Positions 14,458-27,389 of a stretch of DNA of 64,000 bases are shown here, piece after piece. Source of the stretch: Paraspadella gotoi (lineage: Eukaryota; Chaetognatha); NCBI GenBank assembly GCA_051294375.1, contig CM119266.1:4106931-4170930 (forward strand), given 5' to 3'. Under the pieces are notes generated by a model. It did no database searches. It had not been told where the DNA came from and saw only the letters and a list, made by a program, of their open reading frames with translations. Position numbers and translations under genes: made by a program. The number at the start of each line of letters is the position of its first letter. The stretch's first letter is position 1.

Positions 14458-15481
14458 AGAGAGAGAGAAGAAAAGCACACAGACCAGAGCACGTAAACGA
14501 GAGACGAAGAGATCGAGAGAACAGAGAGATGATGAGAGAGAGAGAGAGCAACAAGCACGAAACAAAGGAGAGAGACGCAGAGAGACAGAGAGCATCGTGA
14601 CGCGATGCACTTGTTGTTCGATGAAGCGAAGGACGCTCCTGATGAAAATGAAAGAAAAAGTTCGAAAAATTTTAAAAAACTAAAAAAAAAAATTACGCTG
14701 AGTGACGATTTAACACCTCCCTACAAAACCCAAATATTGTATGAAAATGAGAATGTAATTATATATTGCCGGTTTATAACATCACTATGAACAAAATATA
14801 TTTATCGACGCGTGGTAAAGACGCAAACCAAAAAAAAAAAAATTAAACCAAAAAATTCAAAAAAACCTTTGTCCCAAAATACAATTCGTTCCCAAATTTA
14901 TGCATGCTTTCAAGTGCGGTTTACTATATATACGACTCCTTTGCGACTAGTGTTTCAAAAAACAAAAGGCCAATTACTTTAATTATTTAATTATTCACTT
15001 AACTATCTCACTGCACACTAAACCAAATCATAAAGAGCTTTTTAATAAAAATTGTCTAATTCGAAATAATGCAGTAAAATAGAAGTTGATAATAACAAAT
15101 TGTCAGTAATAAAAATTAATATTAACTTCTTTCATGACTTTTTGTTTTCAAATTTCTGCCCGTGACCATTATTGTATCTATCCAGCGATAGCACATGTCC
15201 GTGATATTGTTACTTTCAAATCCTTTTCTGGCAAATTTGAGATTATAGAATATTTGGTTCATCGCGATGTCTACTATTGCCCACAGGGTAGGTCAAAATT
15301 TGCTTAAATATTCCAAATTTAAGTTATAATTTATGACTCCGTTTTGTATCGATAAAAAACTACAATATATTTTTCACTTGGAAAAGTATTTATTGTGTAA
15401 AGATTTATATCTGGTTATAGAACTTTTGCCGTTGAGAACCGACTATGCAATACGAACTTGAAGAACTTTTGTGTATATAAC

Positions 15482-15518
<37 letters not shown>

Positions 15519-16415
15519 ATTTAACACAGGTCAAGAACGTTCCGAAGAAAAGCGACATGAAAAAATTTTCTTATTTTAGGCATTGAACTCTTTCGCTTTT
15601 AATAGCAAAACGAAAGCACGATCAGGACAAAAGACCATCCGTTGGTCCGTTGGTCCGTCGGTCCGTCTATTTGTTAAATTTTAGTCCGTCGTGCCCCTGG
15701 CGGTCAGCGTCGGAATTTTCATCAAGGAAATATATATACCCGATCCTCATCCTCCTCTTCCCGTCCCTCTCCCGAGGAGCCGTCCCCTTTTTTGGATTTT
15801 TGTTTTCTTTATCCTTTTTTATCGCTGGACAATCTAGTGACCATAAGAGGACCTAAGCCGCGATTTTAGGAGACTTTCTCGTCGTCCTTACCTCACACAA
15901 CGAGAAATGAAAGAAGTGACACTTGTCGTTTACATGGTCGTCGTCGTCGTCGTCGTCGTCATCGTCATCCTTATTTAACCTTCGTTGTTTATTTTCTGTT
16001 GTTATCGACGGGAGACCTAATCGTCCGTTGGGCCAGAGCGACCGTAGACGCTTTCTCGATTTAGCGTCCCTGATGGCAGCCGCAGCCGCAGCCGCAGCCT
16101 CCCCCGCCGCAGCCGCCCTAGCTGCCGCCTGACGCCTGCCGCCTGCCGCCTGCCGCCTGCCGCCGCCCCATGGAAAAACCGATTGGCCAAATAATCCCCG
16201 GTTTTTGAAACCTGACAAATTTTGCCGCCGGAAGAAAAAGGCGGCGATCCGCCGAGATTTCCGGCGCCGGGAAAGAGGAGTGGGGGCGGAAAGGGAGAGA
16301 GGGGAGGGAGGGGGAGATGGGAGAAAGAGTTTTGACGTCGGTGGAGACGCGAGACGGAAAAATGTGGCGTTGATCGATAGAATGGCGGAGAGGATCTCAT
16401 TAGGAAGGAGGGAGA

Positions 16416-16473
<58 letters not shown>

Positions 16474-16612
16474 AGAGATCGAGGGAGGGGGGAGATTATG
16501 GAGAGAGAGAGAGAGAGTTAGAGAGAGGGGGAGAGGAGAAGAGAGATAGGAGAGAGAGAGAGAGAGGGAGGGGGAGATATTGGAGAGAGAGAGATGAGAG
16601 AGAGAGATAGAT

Positions 16613-16671
<59 letters not shown>

Positions 16672-17151
16672 CATAGATAGATAAGAGAGAGAGAGAGAGA
16701 GAGAAAAGAAAGGCGGTGGCCGCGAGAGACGTTGTTTGAAACGGAAAGTGGCAAATGACCTGTGCGTACGTCTGTGGCGACCGCGGCAGCGGCGTGCGTC
16801 GGCGGCGCGCGCGTTTTCCTGCGGCGGCGCTCGGCGTCTCTCCGAGGGCGAAACTGGCGAAGATCTTCGATGACGAATTCCTTCGACCGATGTCATTTTT
16901 TACTTTTGCCATTTGGAATGACGAGATAGAGACAGAGACAGAGAGTAGGGAGGGAAGAGAGAAGAGAGAGAGAGAGCAGAAGAGAGAGAGAGAGAGAGAG
17001 AGAGAGCAGAGAGAGAGAGAGAGAGATGAGAGAGAGGAGAGAAGAGACGCCCGCTCCCGATGTCTCCCACTTGTATTCGTGATTCCCGTTTCGCGTCGGA
17101 AGCCTTTAAATTTCTCCCTTCCCTAAACCACTCCCTCTACCGATCTCTTCT

Positions 17152-17228
<77 letters not shown>

Positions 17229-17516
17229 CTCTCTTCCTAGTTTCGGAGTCGTGAAAGACAATAATTTCCCTGGCAAAAACGAAGTTCTTCTCGAGTTTAG
17301 TCAGACGCGATCCTGGAAAGATCGAGACCCGGACGATCCTTTCCGGAGGCCGATCGTGGACGTCGTCGTCGTCGTCGTCGTCGCTGACGTCACGAAGAAA
17401 TTCACTTTTCTTTCTGTGGATGCGGCCTCGTTATAATTTTGTCAGAAAGAATAATAAAATATTAACGAGGGCCACTTTTTGGGCAATTTTTCGAACGTGA
17501 TTGTATTGTTTTATTA

Positions 17517-17577
<61 letters not shown>

Positions 17578-17914
17578 AAGTGACTCAACAAATTCTTTTT
17601 CCTTTCTTTTTCTTCGATGATCCTCCAAAAAATCCGGAAGAGAATCTCGACTCTCGTGAGTAAAAAGTCACAAAAACACTCACTCTCTCTCTCTCTCTCT
17701 CTCACTCTCACTCTCTCTTTCTCATTCTCTCTTTTTTTTAAAATTATCTCTGGCTAAGAACGCCGCAAAATCATTCGGGGTGCGACCGGAAGAAAACCGA
17801 AAACAGCAGCTACGTGCGCAGGCATCTCGCACGTAGCGTCTATTTGTGTGCGGAGAAAAGGTAGTTTTAACCTTGAAAACTCCTACGTTGAAATCTTCTC
17901 CCTCTCTCTCTCCT

Positions 17915-17963
<49 letters not shown>

Positions 17964-20796
17964 TTTTCTCCTCCCAGTTCCCCGGTCTTGTTCGACGTGA
18001 AAAGAGGGAAAAAAGCAAACATTTCTTTATTGCCAACCTATATTAGCTTTCAAAGGTAGTAACCATTTAGATAAGGGTACTTCTAAGCCCCCGTCACCGC
18101 AACTTCGCAACTCTTTCTTCGGGACCTGTCACTTGTTTTATTTTTTGAGCGTACATGCGTGCACAGTGCACACGAATTGCGTGCGAAAAGTGTTTTGGTT
18201 TATATTAGAGATAGGTTGGGGGTTTGGTCTTTAGACGATAATAAAATTGTTACGCAATAATGTAGCAATAAAACATATTCTTTCAAAATAAACTCTCATT
18301 CTCAACCTCTCTCGCAACGTCACAAAACTTTCTAAAAAAAATAATAATAATTATAATAATAAGAAACGATGTTAATTCTTAACTTAAGTCAGCAACCCTG
18401 GTCGCCCCCTAGAGAGTCTTTTGTCCCCGATTTATCTCGAATGAGTCAGATATCGAAAAGAAAAAAGATCAACTGAATTATTCCTTTTTCGTCAAAAGTC
18501 GCGTCCCCCCTAGAGGGCTTTAGCGCCGCAAGGATTTTCTACGGATTTTTAAGCAAATTTGTAGATAATTTTTTTTTCATTCTTTTGGAGAATTTTCTTT
18601 TTTTTCGTTGCGATGGGATTATAATTGAGCTGTAGTGATTAGGGTAGCGGGCGACGTTTTAATTAGAGTACTACCTTAACTTCCGATCCGCGAAGTTTTA
18701 AATTCGCTGTATCAAAGAACCAAGGTAGCCACAGTTGAATACCCACGGTCACAACCACAACTAAACGCCTTTAACCTCGTGCACAGTCTTTGTTTTTGTT
18801 GGACTCAATCTTGGAAACCGTGCTGCCCCGAATTTCGAAGGCCGAGTCTCGGAAAATAAAAAAAAAGCCCCAGAGCTAAACAAACAAAAACAGGGAGGGG
18901 AACCCAGAGAGCGACGTTCGAAGACAGGTCTAATGTCAGGTCTAATAAACCGATCGCTCCCCTCCAGAAAAAATAAAAAAATGGATTTCGGAAAAGAAAA
19001 GATGCGAATATTAAGAACGGAGCCGATTCGCGACATTTTCTACTTACTCTCTGCCCGGGGGAAAGACGAGGGGGAAAAAAAAGAAAGATGAAAAAAAAGA
19101 AATTAGATTCACTTATCTCACTTAACCCCCTTTACCTCCCCCCTTTCCGCCCCCCTTTTCTATCGGTGGGGGCGGGACGTGGGGGCGCGAAGAAAATAAT
19201 CTGTACTTGACCGACAAGAAAGAAAAAAACAACTTTATAATACGCGAACTGAACTTGTGAAAAAGTACATATGAATTCCGTCGTATCCTCTTCCCTTCTT
19301 CCTCCTTAAGCTTTTCTTTTTACTTTTCTTCTTCCTTCCCCGTATCTATTCTTCTTTATTTCCCATTCTCTTCCTTCTCCCAAAATTTTTCTACTTTTTC
19401 TTCCTCTTCCTCTTCCTCCTTTTTATCTCTTTCCCGGGAGAGAAAAGAGAAAGTGAAGTTTCGAGCCACTAAAGTCGAAAAAATCCTTTCGATCATCCGA
19501 AACGTGTTACTCCCGTTACGAAAGAATAACAGGAGGGAAAAAACGGCAGTCTTCGCCTCGAGCCAATCGGCGGCCCAGGGAGCATCGTTTCTGGGCCAAT
19601 CGGAAAAGTGGGAAAAAATTCCTGTCGACGTCACTAGATCGCTCCTTTAACGAACGAAGGCCCACCTCCGGCAGCGAGGCTCGAATCGCTGTCGAGATCG
19701 ATCCCGGTCCCGATCTTCGAACCAGATCCGGAAGACTCGCAGAAACTCCGGATGTAACTGATAATCGTGGCCTAGGATCTTGAGTTGATCCCCGGGGCCA
19801 CCAAAGGGTTGACTCGTGCCTTCGGAGGGCCACCGAAGTGTAGACCTGTCGTCGTCGTCGTTGTCGTCGTCGTCGTCGTCGTCGTCTTTGCAGTCGTCGT
19901 CTTCTTTCGACACGAAGGCAACGGAGTCACAAGCGATATTAAGAAACGTAAATATATTTATTATGTGATTTTGTTGAAAAGAATATTATTAGTATCCTAT
20001 GATATTTACTGATTAACTTAAAAATCGAGTGGATAGCGAACAGAAAGCGGAGAAGGGAAGGAAAGTCGAGAAAGAAACGTGATCTTTTTTTCAAGTCAGA
20101 AAATTCAATCTTTTTAAAAAAAAATTCACAAATCCCAAACGAACAAGAAAGCTGGACCGGGGCGTTTATCGGGGGCGAGGGCGACTCTTGGGGTCGGAAT
20201 TGGGTCAGAGCCATTCGACGGGTCCGAGTATTGGGTCCCCATTTTCCTTTTTACCAGTCGAGGAAAGTAAATAAAATTCTGGGGTCCGGTCTCGAGAGAG
20301 AGAGAAAAAGAGATAAAATGAAAGGAGCTATCAAATTGCTTTTCGCGATCAGTTCTCACTTTTTTTACGGCACGAATGACGTAAGAAGTAAAAAGTTTTT
20401 TGATGAGGCGAATCGCAAATAAAAACTAGTGACACTCATGTGAGAGAATCTCACTTTTACGGATCGATCGATCGATAACGTAAAAATTTATCAGGATCGA
20501 AGGATAGACCTTTTGTTTTTGCTATTGTTTCGGTTTTTACTTGGCAATCGCAGAAATTTTTGAATATAGGACTGTAATTAATCAATAATCTAAGTATCAC
20601 AACAATGTAACAATTGTTAACTGTTTTAGTTTTGCAAAACAGAAATTATGAATTATAAAACTAAAAGAGAATCTGTTATGTTAAATTCAGTTGTTATTGT
20701 TTTTAGTCGTTTCTTTGTATGATTTGTATTTTCTTAATAATTAAGTAATTTCAAACTAACTAAACTCACTAAACCCCTTTCTATTTTTTCCGGCAG

Positions 20797-21473
20797 ATTC
20801 CTCGGCTGCCATCAAATCCGGCGGCTGCTTCGCCGGCGACAACAGCGTCCTCCTCGACACGGGCGTCCGGAAACCGATGTCGTCTCTGTCGGTTGGAGAC
20901 CGCGTGGCGGCGCTCGACGCTGACGGACGCCCGACATTCTCGCCCGTCTTGGCGTTCCTTGACCGTCGCCCGTCGGGCAGAAAATTCTTCTACAAGCTCG
21001 GCACTTCAGATGGCGCTTCGTTGGACCTGACGCCGTCTCATTTGATTTACGCGTCTCCCGACAACCGAACCCTCTCTGCCGCCGATTTCCGGCAGATGGC
21101 GCCGATTTTCGCCCGCGACGTCAAAGTCGGCGATTACTTATACCTGTCCAAAGACGACGTCGTCCGCCCGACGCGCGTCGTGACGGTGACGGCGACGCAC
21201 AAAGATGGCGCTTTCGCTCCGATGACGTCCACCGGGTCCATCGTCGTTAACGGGTTCGCGGCCTCGTGTTACGCCATCTTCGACAACCATTGGGTGACGC
21301 ATCTAGCAATGACGCCGCTCCGTTTCTACTACAGGCTGCTGGAGGCCGCGCGAGGCCCGGAAGCAGCCGACGCGTCAGAGCAGGACGGGCTGCACTGGTA
21401 CTCGACGCTGCTTTACAATTTTGCAGACATTTTTGTGCCCAAGGACCTGTACGAGTCATGGTTCTACAGCGTT

Positions 21474-21476
<3 letters not shown>
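20797..21476 (+). CDS. hh: Hedgehog exon 3: Hint autoprocessing domain and C-terminus
   Basis: Encodes the C-terminal half of Hedgehog, which cleaves the precursor and attaches cholesterol to the N-domain. After acceptor cggcag (phase 1, fitting the donor of exon 2) it reads DSSAAIKSGG and then the nucleophile Cys-Phe (TGC at 20826-20828), the conserved G|CF cleavage site. Further landmarks are the Hint motif LTPSHLIY with catalytic Thr and His, FARDVKVGDYLYL, and NGFAASCYA with the late Hint Cys. The C-terminal sterol-recognition part ends in YESWFYSV and TAG at 21474-21476. It is 226 codons including the stop and fully open, unlike the copy at 13734. The stop runs straight into a (GA)n tract. 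Confidence 0.96.

Positions 21477-21570
<94 letters not shown>
21472..21570. repeat. (GA)n microsatellite abutting the hh stop codon
   Basis: About 95 bases of GA dinucleotides begin within the final codons' edge, so the hh 3' UTR starts with an extended purine repeat. Copy A has a shorter, corrupted version at 14455-14600. Confidence 0.92.
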
Positions 21571-21571
<1 letters not shown>

Positions 21572-22003
21572 GTGGACGCGATGCACTTTTGTTCGATGAA
21601 GCGAAGGACGCTCTGATGAAAATGAAAGAAAAGTTTCGAAAAATTTAAAAAAACTTAAAAAAAAAAATTACGCTGAGTGCGATTAAACTCCCTACAAAGA
21701 CCCAATAATTTGTATGAAAATGAATGTAATTATTTATATTGCCGTTATAACATCACTTATGAACAAAATATTATTTATCGACCGTTAAAGACGCAAACCA
21801 AAAAAAAAAAATTAAACCAAAAAATTTTCAAAAAAACCTTGTCCCAAAATACAATTCGTTCCCAAATTATGCATGCTTTCAAGTGCGTTTACTATATATA
21901 GACTCCTTGCCGACTAGTGTTCAAAAAAAAGGCCAATTACTTTAATTATTTTAATTATTCCTTAATATCTCACTGCACTTAAACCAAATCATAAAGAGCT
22001 TTT

Positions 22004-22009
22004 AATAAA
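22004..22009 (+). terminator. Candidate poly(A) signal for hh
   Basis: AATAAA hexamer about 530 bases after the hh stop in AT-rich DNA. Other AT-rich variants are nearby, so the true site is uncertain. Confidence 0.3.
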
Positions 22010-22549
22010 AATGTCTAATTCGAAATAATGCAGTTAAAATAATATTGATAAATACAAATATGATAATAAAAATTAATATTAACTTCTTTCATGACTTTTG
22101 TTTTCAAATTTGCCCGTGCCATATTGTACTATCCAGCTGTAGCAATGTCGTGATATTGTTATTTCAAATCCTTTTCTGCAAATTTGAGATATAATTTTGT
22201 CATTCCGATGTTCTATGCCACAGTGTGGTCAAAATTTGCTTATATTCCAAATTATAATTATAATTATGACTCGTTTTGTATCGATAAAAAATACAATATA
22301 TTTTCACTTGAAAAGTATTATTTGTGTAAAGATTTATATCTGTATATAACTTTTGCCGTGAGAACCGACTATGCAATACGTGAGAACTTTTGTATATAAC
22401 CTTTTTTTTGATTTACTTATTATTCTTCCAATAAAAATGGCTGTTTATCAAATTTTATTTTTTCTTTACTCTGCGTTTTCGAGTTTGATATAGAAATAAA
22501 GACAATAAATGGAATAAGGAATTAAAAGTATTTCACAGTTAAAGATATT

Positions 22550-22800
22550 GTTAAGGGGCGAATCCTGCGGTACCCCCTCACGGGTAATGATGAGTGTGGG
22601 GTGACCAAAGGAGTGTCACTAAAAGTCAAGGCGTGGCAGAATGTTCCAACCAGGGAATGATTGATCACGGGCGGCTGTGCATTGACAGTGCACCCTGGAA
22701 TCTACACTGTAATCGATCAGAAGAGAAACACAATGATCAAGAACCACGTAACCTATCAGTAACCCAACAGGGCCAACACCTCTCCTATAATCATTAATAA
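22550..22800. mobile_element. Unclassified GC-rich dispersed-repeat fragment
   Basis: An island of higher GC (starting ggggcgaatcctgcggtacc, ending near acacctctcctataatca) in AT-rich DNA. It has no intact frame. The style resembles the fragment at 55430-55730 and suggests the end of a retrotransposon, but no reverse transcriptase or terminal repeat is visible. Class not determined. Confidence 0.35.
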
Positions 22801-22949
22801 CTCATGATAGCTGAAAAGAAAAGACATCGAATAACAAATATCAATCAATGAATAATAAATGAATAGACACGTGGTGAAATGTTTTATTTGTCAATGAATT
22901 AATATTCAATGAATACGTTCTCACTGAACAGAAAAGATGTTCAGTGTGC

Positions 22950-23960
22950 AGATTTACTACACAGTAGAACATTCAAAGATAACAAAAAATAAAATATTAA
23001 ATTCCATTCATAATTATTTTAATGTAATAAGGTCTGAAGAATTCGATGGTGATAACCATTTTTCTGTATAATTTTATCATTCTTGTTGGATATGATGATA
23101 TTTAATGTATATAAAATGCTAATAAAATAGCGCAAACATTATAAGTTATGATAAATCAAATTATTAAAATTTTATAAATTTTACAAAAGCTTTTGAAATA
23201 TAAAAAAAGACCTATAAAAATATTTTGGGAAATTTATTTTTAAATTTTATGTTTTATTAAAAGTTAGTAAGCTATATTTATTAATAATTATTAGTAAAAA
23301 TTAAGCTAAAGTTAAAAAATAATAATTTAAAAATTTTGAAGCCGGATTCGCATTCCTGGCAAAAAGTTGATATAAGAAAATATAACTTTTATTAAAAGAT
23401 GATGTCATCAAATTGGTCAAAATTTAAAAAACTATAATTTTAAGCCAAAAATAGTAAAATTAAACAAAAATCATAGTTTTTAATATTTTTAACAAACTTA
23501 TTAAAAGAATTTGTTAAAATGGATTTTACTTACTTTTTCCAAAGAATTCAAATCCGGTTTTAAAATTTTAAAATTTTTATTTTTTTACTTTAGCCTATTT
23601 TTATTACTAATTATTAATAAATATAGCTAAAAAGCGATTAATAAAATATAAAATTTGTAAATAAACTTACTGAAATATTTTTATGGGTCTTTATTTTTAT
23701 ATTATACAAGCTAAATATGACTTTTATAAAATCTTAATAATCTGAGTTTCTCATACTCTATAATGTTTGCGTCATTTTAATAGCACCATATATGCTTCAA
23801 AAATCGCCATTTGCGACAAGGAAAATGAAACTATACAAAAAAATAGTTATCATCCTCGAATTCTACAGACGTTATTACATTAAAATAATAATATATTTTG
23901 TTATCTTTGAACGCTTTACTACACAGCAAAGATTTACAGTTTTGCTTCACAGTCACAATT
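22950..23960. mobile_element. 1-kb foldback (inverted-repeat) element
   Basis: The left arm (about 22950-23430) is repeated in inverted, diverged form on the right (about 23470-23960). Matching landmarks are 'actacacag...ttcaaagataacaaaa' at the outer ends, 'ttattttaatgtaata', 'gaattcga.gatgataac.attttt.tgtata', 'gcgcaaacattata/gacgcaaacattata' and 'gctatatttattaataatta' near the centre. No coding capacity. It fits a non-autonomous MITE or foldback DNA element. Confidence 0.75.
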
Positions 23961-24039
23961 ACGTCAAGTTTCACTGATCAGTCGTCTTCGCGACCTTTTT
24001 TGACAACGAGGTCAAGAAATTCAGGAAAGCTCCGTCATT

Positions 24040-24070
<31 letters not shown>

Positions 24071-24185
24071 TGCCATCGGCGACGACAAAGAATTTTCTAA
24101 AGAAACGAAAGAGAAAATAAAAAAATCTCCCGTTGGGGAAAAACCATCTTGTACAAACAATGTTTACACGAATACATGACAAAGA

Positions 24186-24245
<60 letters not shown>
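24186..24245. repeat. (CT)n microsatellite
   Basis: About 30 CT units, preceded at 24037-24072 by a (GTC)n tract. Confidence 0.93.
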
Positions 24246-24246
<1 letters not shown>

Positions 24247-24589
24247 AGAACAAAGGCATTTTTTCTCGGAGAAATTCTGGAAGGCGACAAAAACGTTATT
24301 GTGTCTGGGGTAAAAAGAAGAGAGAAAGAAATTTGTCTTCTCGTCTCTACATCGGTTCCTCTTTAGACTTGACTGTTTGTCTACGCAAATCCGCTACGCT
24401 ACTTCGCACGTTTTGAGTTTTTAGTCGGATCTGCTTATCAGCAGATTCCAACTCTATAATCCACTTTGTCGGTCCGTCGGTCCGCCCCCTCAGAACATCA
24501 AATTATGATAAATTATGTTAAAAAAAAAAAGATGTCCGTCCGTCGGTCTGTCTGTCTGTCCATTCCTCCTTAGCAAAAAACTCCAATTG

Positions 24590-24880
24590 ATTGGACGGAT
24601 GGATTGAGATGAAATTTTGCGTACGGGTAGGTAACTGTATGATCGAGCTGAATATAAAGTTTCGATGGAATCGTGCAAGTGGAAATGAGTTTAAATGTAA
24701 AAAACAAAAGTCATATTTACTTGAATTTGTTTACTTATATTTACTTATAACTATTCCAATAATTTATAATTAGATACATCTATGAAATTTCGTGTGTGGG
24801 TAGGAAAGTGTGTGATTGAGCTGGATATAAAGTTTCGATGGAATCATGCAAGTGGAAAAGAGTTTAGATGGAAAAAATAA
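24590..24880. repeat. Diverged direct repeat of about 95 bp
   Basis: The block at about 24608-24705 (atgaaattttgcgtacgggt, tataaagtttcgatggaatc) recurs at about 24780-24878 with roughly one change in eight. It is preceded by a GTCCGTCGGTCTGTCTGTC tract (24470-24560) shared in style with about 5410-5450 and about 56790-56815. Confidence 0.75.
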
Positions 24881-25289
24881 TGTTCACATTAATTTAAATT
24901 CTTTTTCAATATTAAAGTTTTTTCTCTCCCTTTCTTAGTTAAAATGATTGATTGGCTGATTGATCAGTTGATTAATTGATTAATTCATATATTCTTTTAT
25001 TGATTTATTAATAAATATATTATGATTTGCTATGTCTCTCTCTCTCTCTCTCTCGCTCTTGCTCTCTCACAGCATTGATCAATTAACAAATGTTACATTC
25101 CTGCATCTTAAATTGATGATCATCAATTGACGATCTTGAACTGATGATTGTTAATTATAGATTTTGAATTAAAAAATTATTTCGTAATCTGAAGTTCCTG
25201 AATTGTAGATGATGAATTAAAAATCTTGAATTGATGGTCTTAAATATAAAATAACAATAAAAAATAAATATTAATATAAAAAATATAAG

Positions 25290-25425
25290 ATTCATTATAA
25301 TTAATCATCTGATTATTTGATTATAATTAATCATCTGATTATCTGATTATAATTAATCATCTGATTATCTGATTATAATTAATCATCTGATTATCTGATT
25401 ATAATTAATCATCTGATTAGCTGCT
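25290..25425. repeat. Tandem array, unit about 26 bp, about 5 copies
   Basis: The unit ttataattaatcatctgat plus tatctga repeats nearly perfectly. It lies in AT-rich DNA that contains further degenerate TTGAATTGATGAT-like motifs from 25100. Confidence 0.9.
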
Positions 25426-25429
25426 TACC

Positions 25430-26540
25430 GCTAAATTATTGTGGGAAAATCCGACATTGTTTGCTTCTATTGATTTGAGGTTTGTTTAATCGAGATTTAT
25501 TGTTTTATTTATTTGTTTTTGGAAGATTATATTAAAAAAGGCATTTTGAAAAAAAGAAATAAATAAAAAAATAAAAATTTAAAACCTGACTCGATCAGCG
25601 AAGAAGATAATAGAATTTTATTAATTCGATAGGTCATATAATAGTAAACTAAGTTGCAGTGTAAGTAGACCGATAAAATTGAAACTTTATAATTTGCAGT
25701 AAAACAAAATATTTTTATACCTCAAGGTTTGAAACAACAACAAAAATTGTAAAATGTTCCAAACGAGGTAATCATTAAAAATTGTACCACTTTTAACCGT
25801 CAATAATAATGAACAACATCTTAATTGCAAGAATACTAAAGAATAAAGTCGTTGGCGTAGTCAGCAAAGTCAGTCGCCCGCCGCCGCCGCCGCCGCCTCC
25901 GCCAACGACACGACACCCGGAAATTTTCGTCTCCCAAATTTTCTCGTTTTCCTTCGCATTCGAAAATTCGCATCCACGAGAAAAAAAATAGAAAAACAAA
26001 CGAAGTGAATATTTTTTGGAAAATGCGAAGGAAAAGTGTGAAAGGAGGAGGAGTTCGAGCGGCCATCTTGGAAAAGTTCCCAAAAACCACGAAATGGAGT
26101 TTTCTCGAAAAAAATGACGCCGTTGAAAAGAGTCCAAAAGAAATTTTTAATTTTTGATATTTTAGGAAATATGATTTTGTAGTTTTGTTTAATTTACCTA
26201 TTTATTTATTTTTTGGGGTTCTATCATCACGGTGATGCTATTAAAAAGAACTTTGTACAACCTATATTCAAATATTAAATGAAATGATATGCAAATGAGG
26301 TTGAAAATGAGGCTTAAAAAACAAATGATAATCGCAATAGTCAAGGCGACGCAAAACCATGCAATATCTGGTACTTGTTGTTGACAAAGTCGAAATATAA
26401 ATATTTATTGTTTAAATTAGAGCTAGGACGAAAGTTAAAATTAAAAAGATCCAAACTCGTGTTGTTTACGTTCTCAACATAAAATACAAACTTATAGCAA
26501 GTTAGTTTTTTTATTTGCTCGATTGAAAATGTTCGTAGCG
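25430..26540. other. Intergenic DNA with a small inverted repeat
   Basis: No supported gene. A GC-rich (GCC)n block at 25875-25900 is followed by 'ttttccttcgcattcgaaaa' (25944-25965), whose inverted form recurs at about 26015-26035. Proline- or arginine-rich frames here come from the triplet repeat. Confidence 0.5.
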
Positions 26541-26684
26541 TCCATCACTCTCCTCTTATTCTTGGAAAAAACCTGTCGTTTATGTCAAAAATAAAGAGAG
26601 AGAGAGAGAGAGAGAAGGAGAGAGAGAGAGAGAGAGCATCGGTTTTTGTGGACGAAAGAAACAAAAAAATGTTTGTTTTCACGA

Positions 26685-26760
26685 AGGGGATTCTGGGATG
26701 GAGCCAAGGTGGCCAAGGTGGGCAGGGATTCTGGGATGGAGCCAAGGTGGGCAGGGATCG
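26685..26760. repeat. Two-copy minisatellite, unit about 35-48 bp
   Basis: The block ggattctgggatggagccaa plus ggtgggcaggg appears twice in tandem. Downstream GC-rich sequence to 26910 has an ATG frame (MATKESPSPRRSEIG) but no other support. Confidence 0.8.
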
Positions 26761-27389
26761 CGAGTGGACCCGAAAGAAAAACTTTGTCTGGACTCTGGAA
26801 CTTGGCCATTTTGGGCGGGGAGGTCCGGAGACCCGGAGACCCCGAGACATGGCTACCAAAGAGTCCCCGAGTCCAAGAAGATCGGAAATCGGGATGCGTG
26901 GAGGAAACTAGGTCACGTGATCAATATTTTAAATGTTTCTCAAGACTTAGTTGACAACTATAAAACTCTTGATTTGCCTCATCAGAAATTCAGTATGCAA
27001 ACTCCTGACAAAGGATATATATTTTAAAAGAAACTAAACGGCATCTTAAAAGGTAAATTATTGAATGCTAAAATAAACTAAATTAATAAATAAATAAATT
27101 AAACGGCATCTTAAATGCTATTAAGATATATTTTTTTTAATTTTAAAACGTTTTTTTTATTTTCAAATGGGAGATTCGGTCTGAGACACGAGAAGCACCG
27201 ATTCAGTTGTAAAGAGGACGACATGAAGAATAGAAGATGACAATTGATGACTATTGACAATTTTATGAATGGAAAATATGACAAAGAATTTGACAAAGAA
27301 GTTGACAAAGGGTTTCCGCCCCCCCCCCCAGTATCAAAGGGTCTTTTTTCACAAAAATTAATTAGATTTGAATTAGTTTTTTTTTTTTA

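Larger units (their letters stand above)
8215..15487 (+). repeat. Tandem duplication, copy A (7.3 kb: hh intron 2, exon 3 and 3' flank)
   Basis: From 'ttaacacaggtcaag' through 'tatataacctttt' this segment repeats colinearly at 15515-22410. Shared landmarks include the ccgttggtccgttggtccg block, the GCC-rich minisatellite (8790-8890 / 16075-16165), a GATA tract (9328-9406 / 16607-16684), CT tracts, the Hedgehog exon 3 (13734 / 20797) and the 3' flank. Copy A is about 370 bases longer. Most differences I read are single-base insertions or deletions scattered evenly through intron and exon, with few substitutions. That is the error profile of uncorrected single-molecule reads rather than of neutral divergence. 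Confidence 0.9.
15515..22410 (+). repeat. Tandem duplication, copy B (6.9 kb, contains the intact hh exon 3)
   Basis: Colinear with 8215-15487. Its right end (tatataacctttttttt) leaves the duplication into unique AT-rich DNA at about 22405. At the A/B junction the same sequence runs directly into a (CT)n tract (15488-15515). The breakpoint therefore sits on a microsatellite, a typical site both for unequal exchange and for mis-assembly. Confidence 0.88.

Noticed and set aside
26582-26954. Overlapping GC-rich frames including MATKESPSPRRSEIG
   Set aside because: They arise from a two-copy minisatellite and (GA)n. Only a very short ATG peptide with no splice partner remains.
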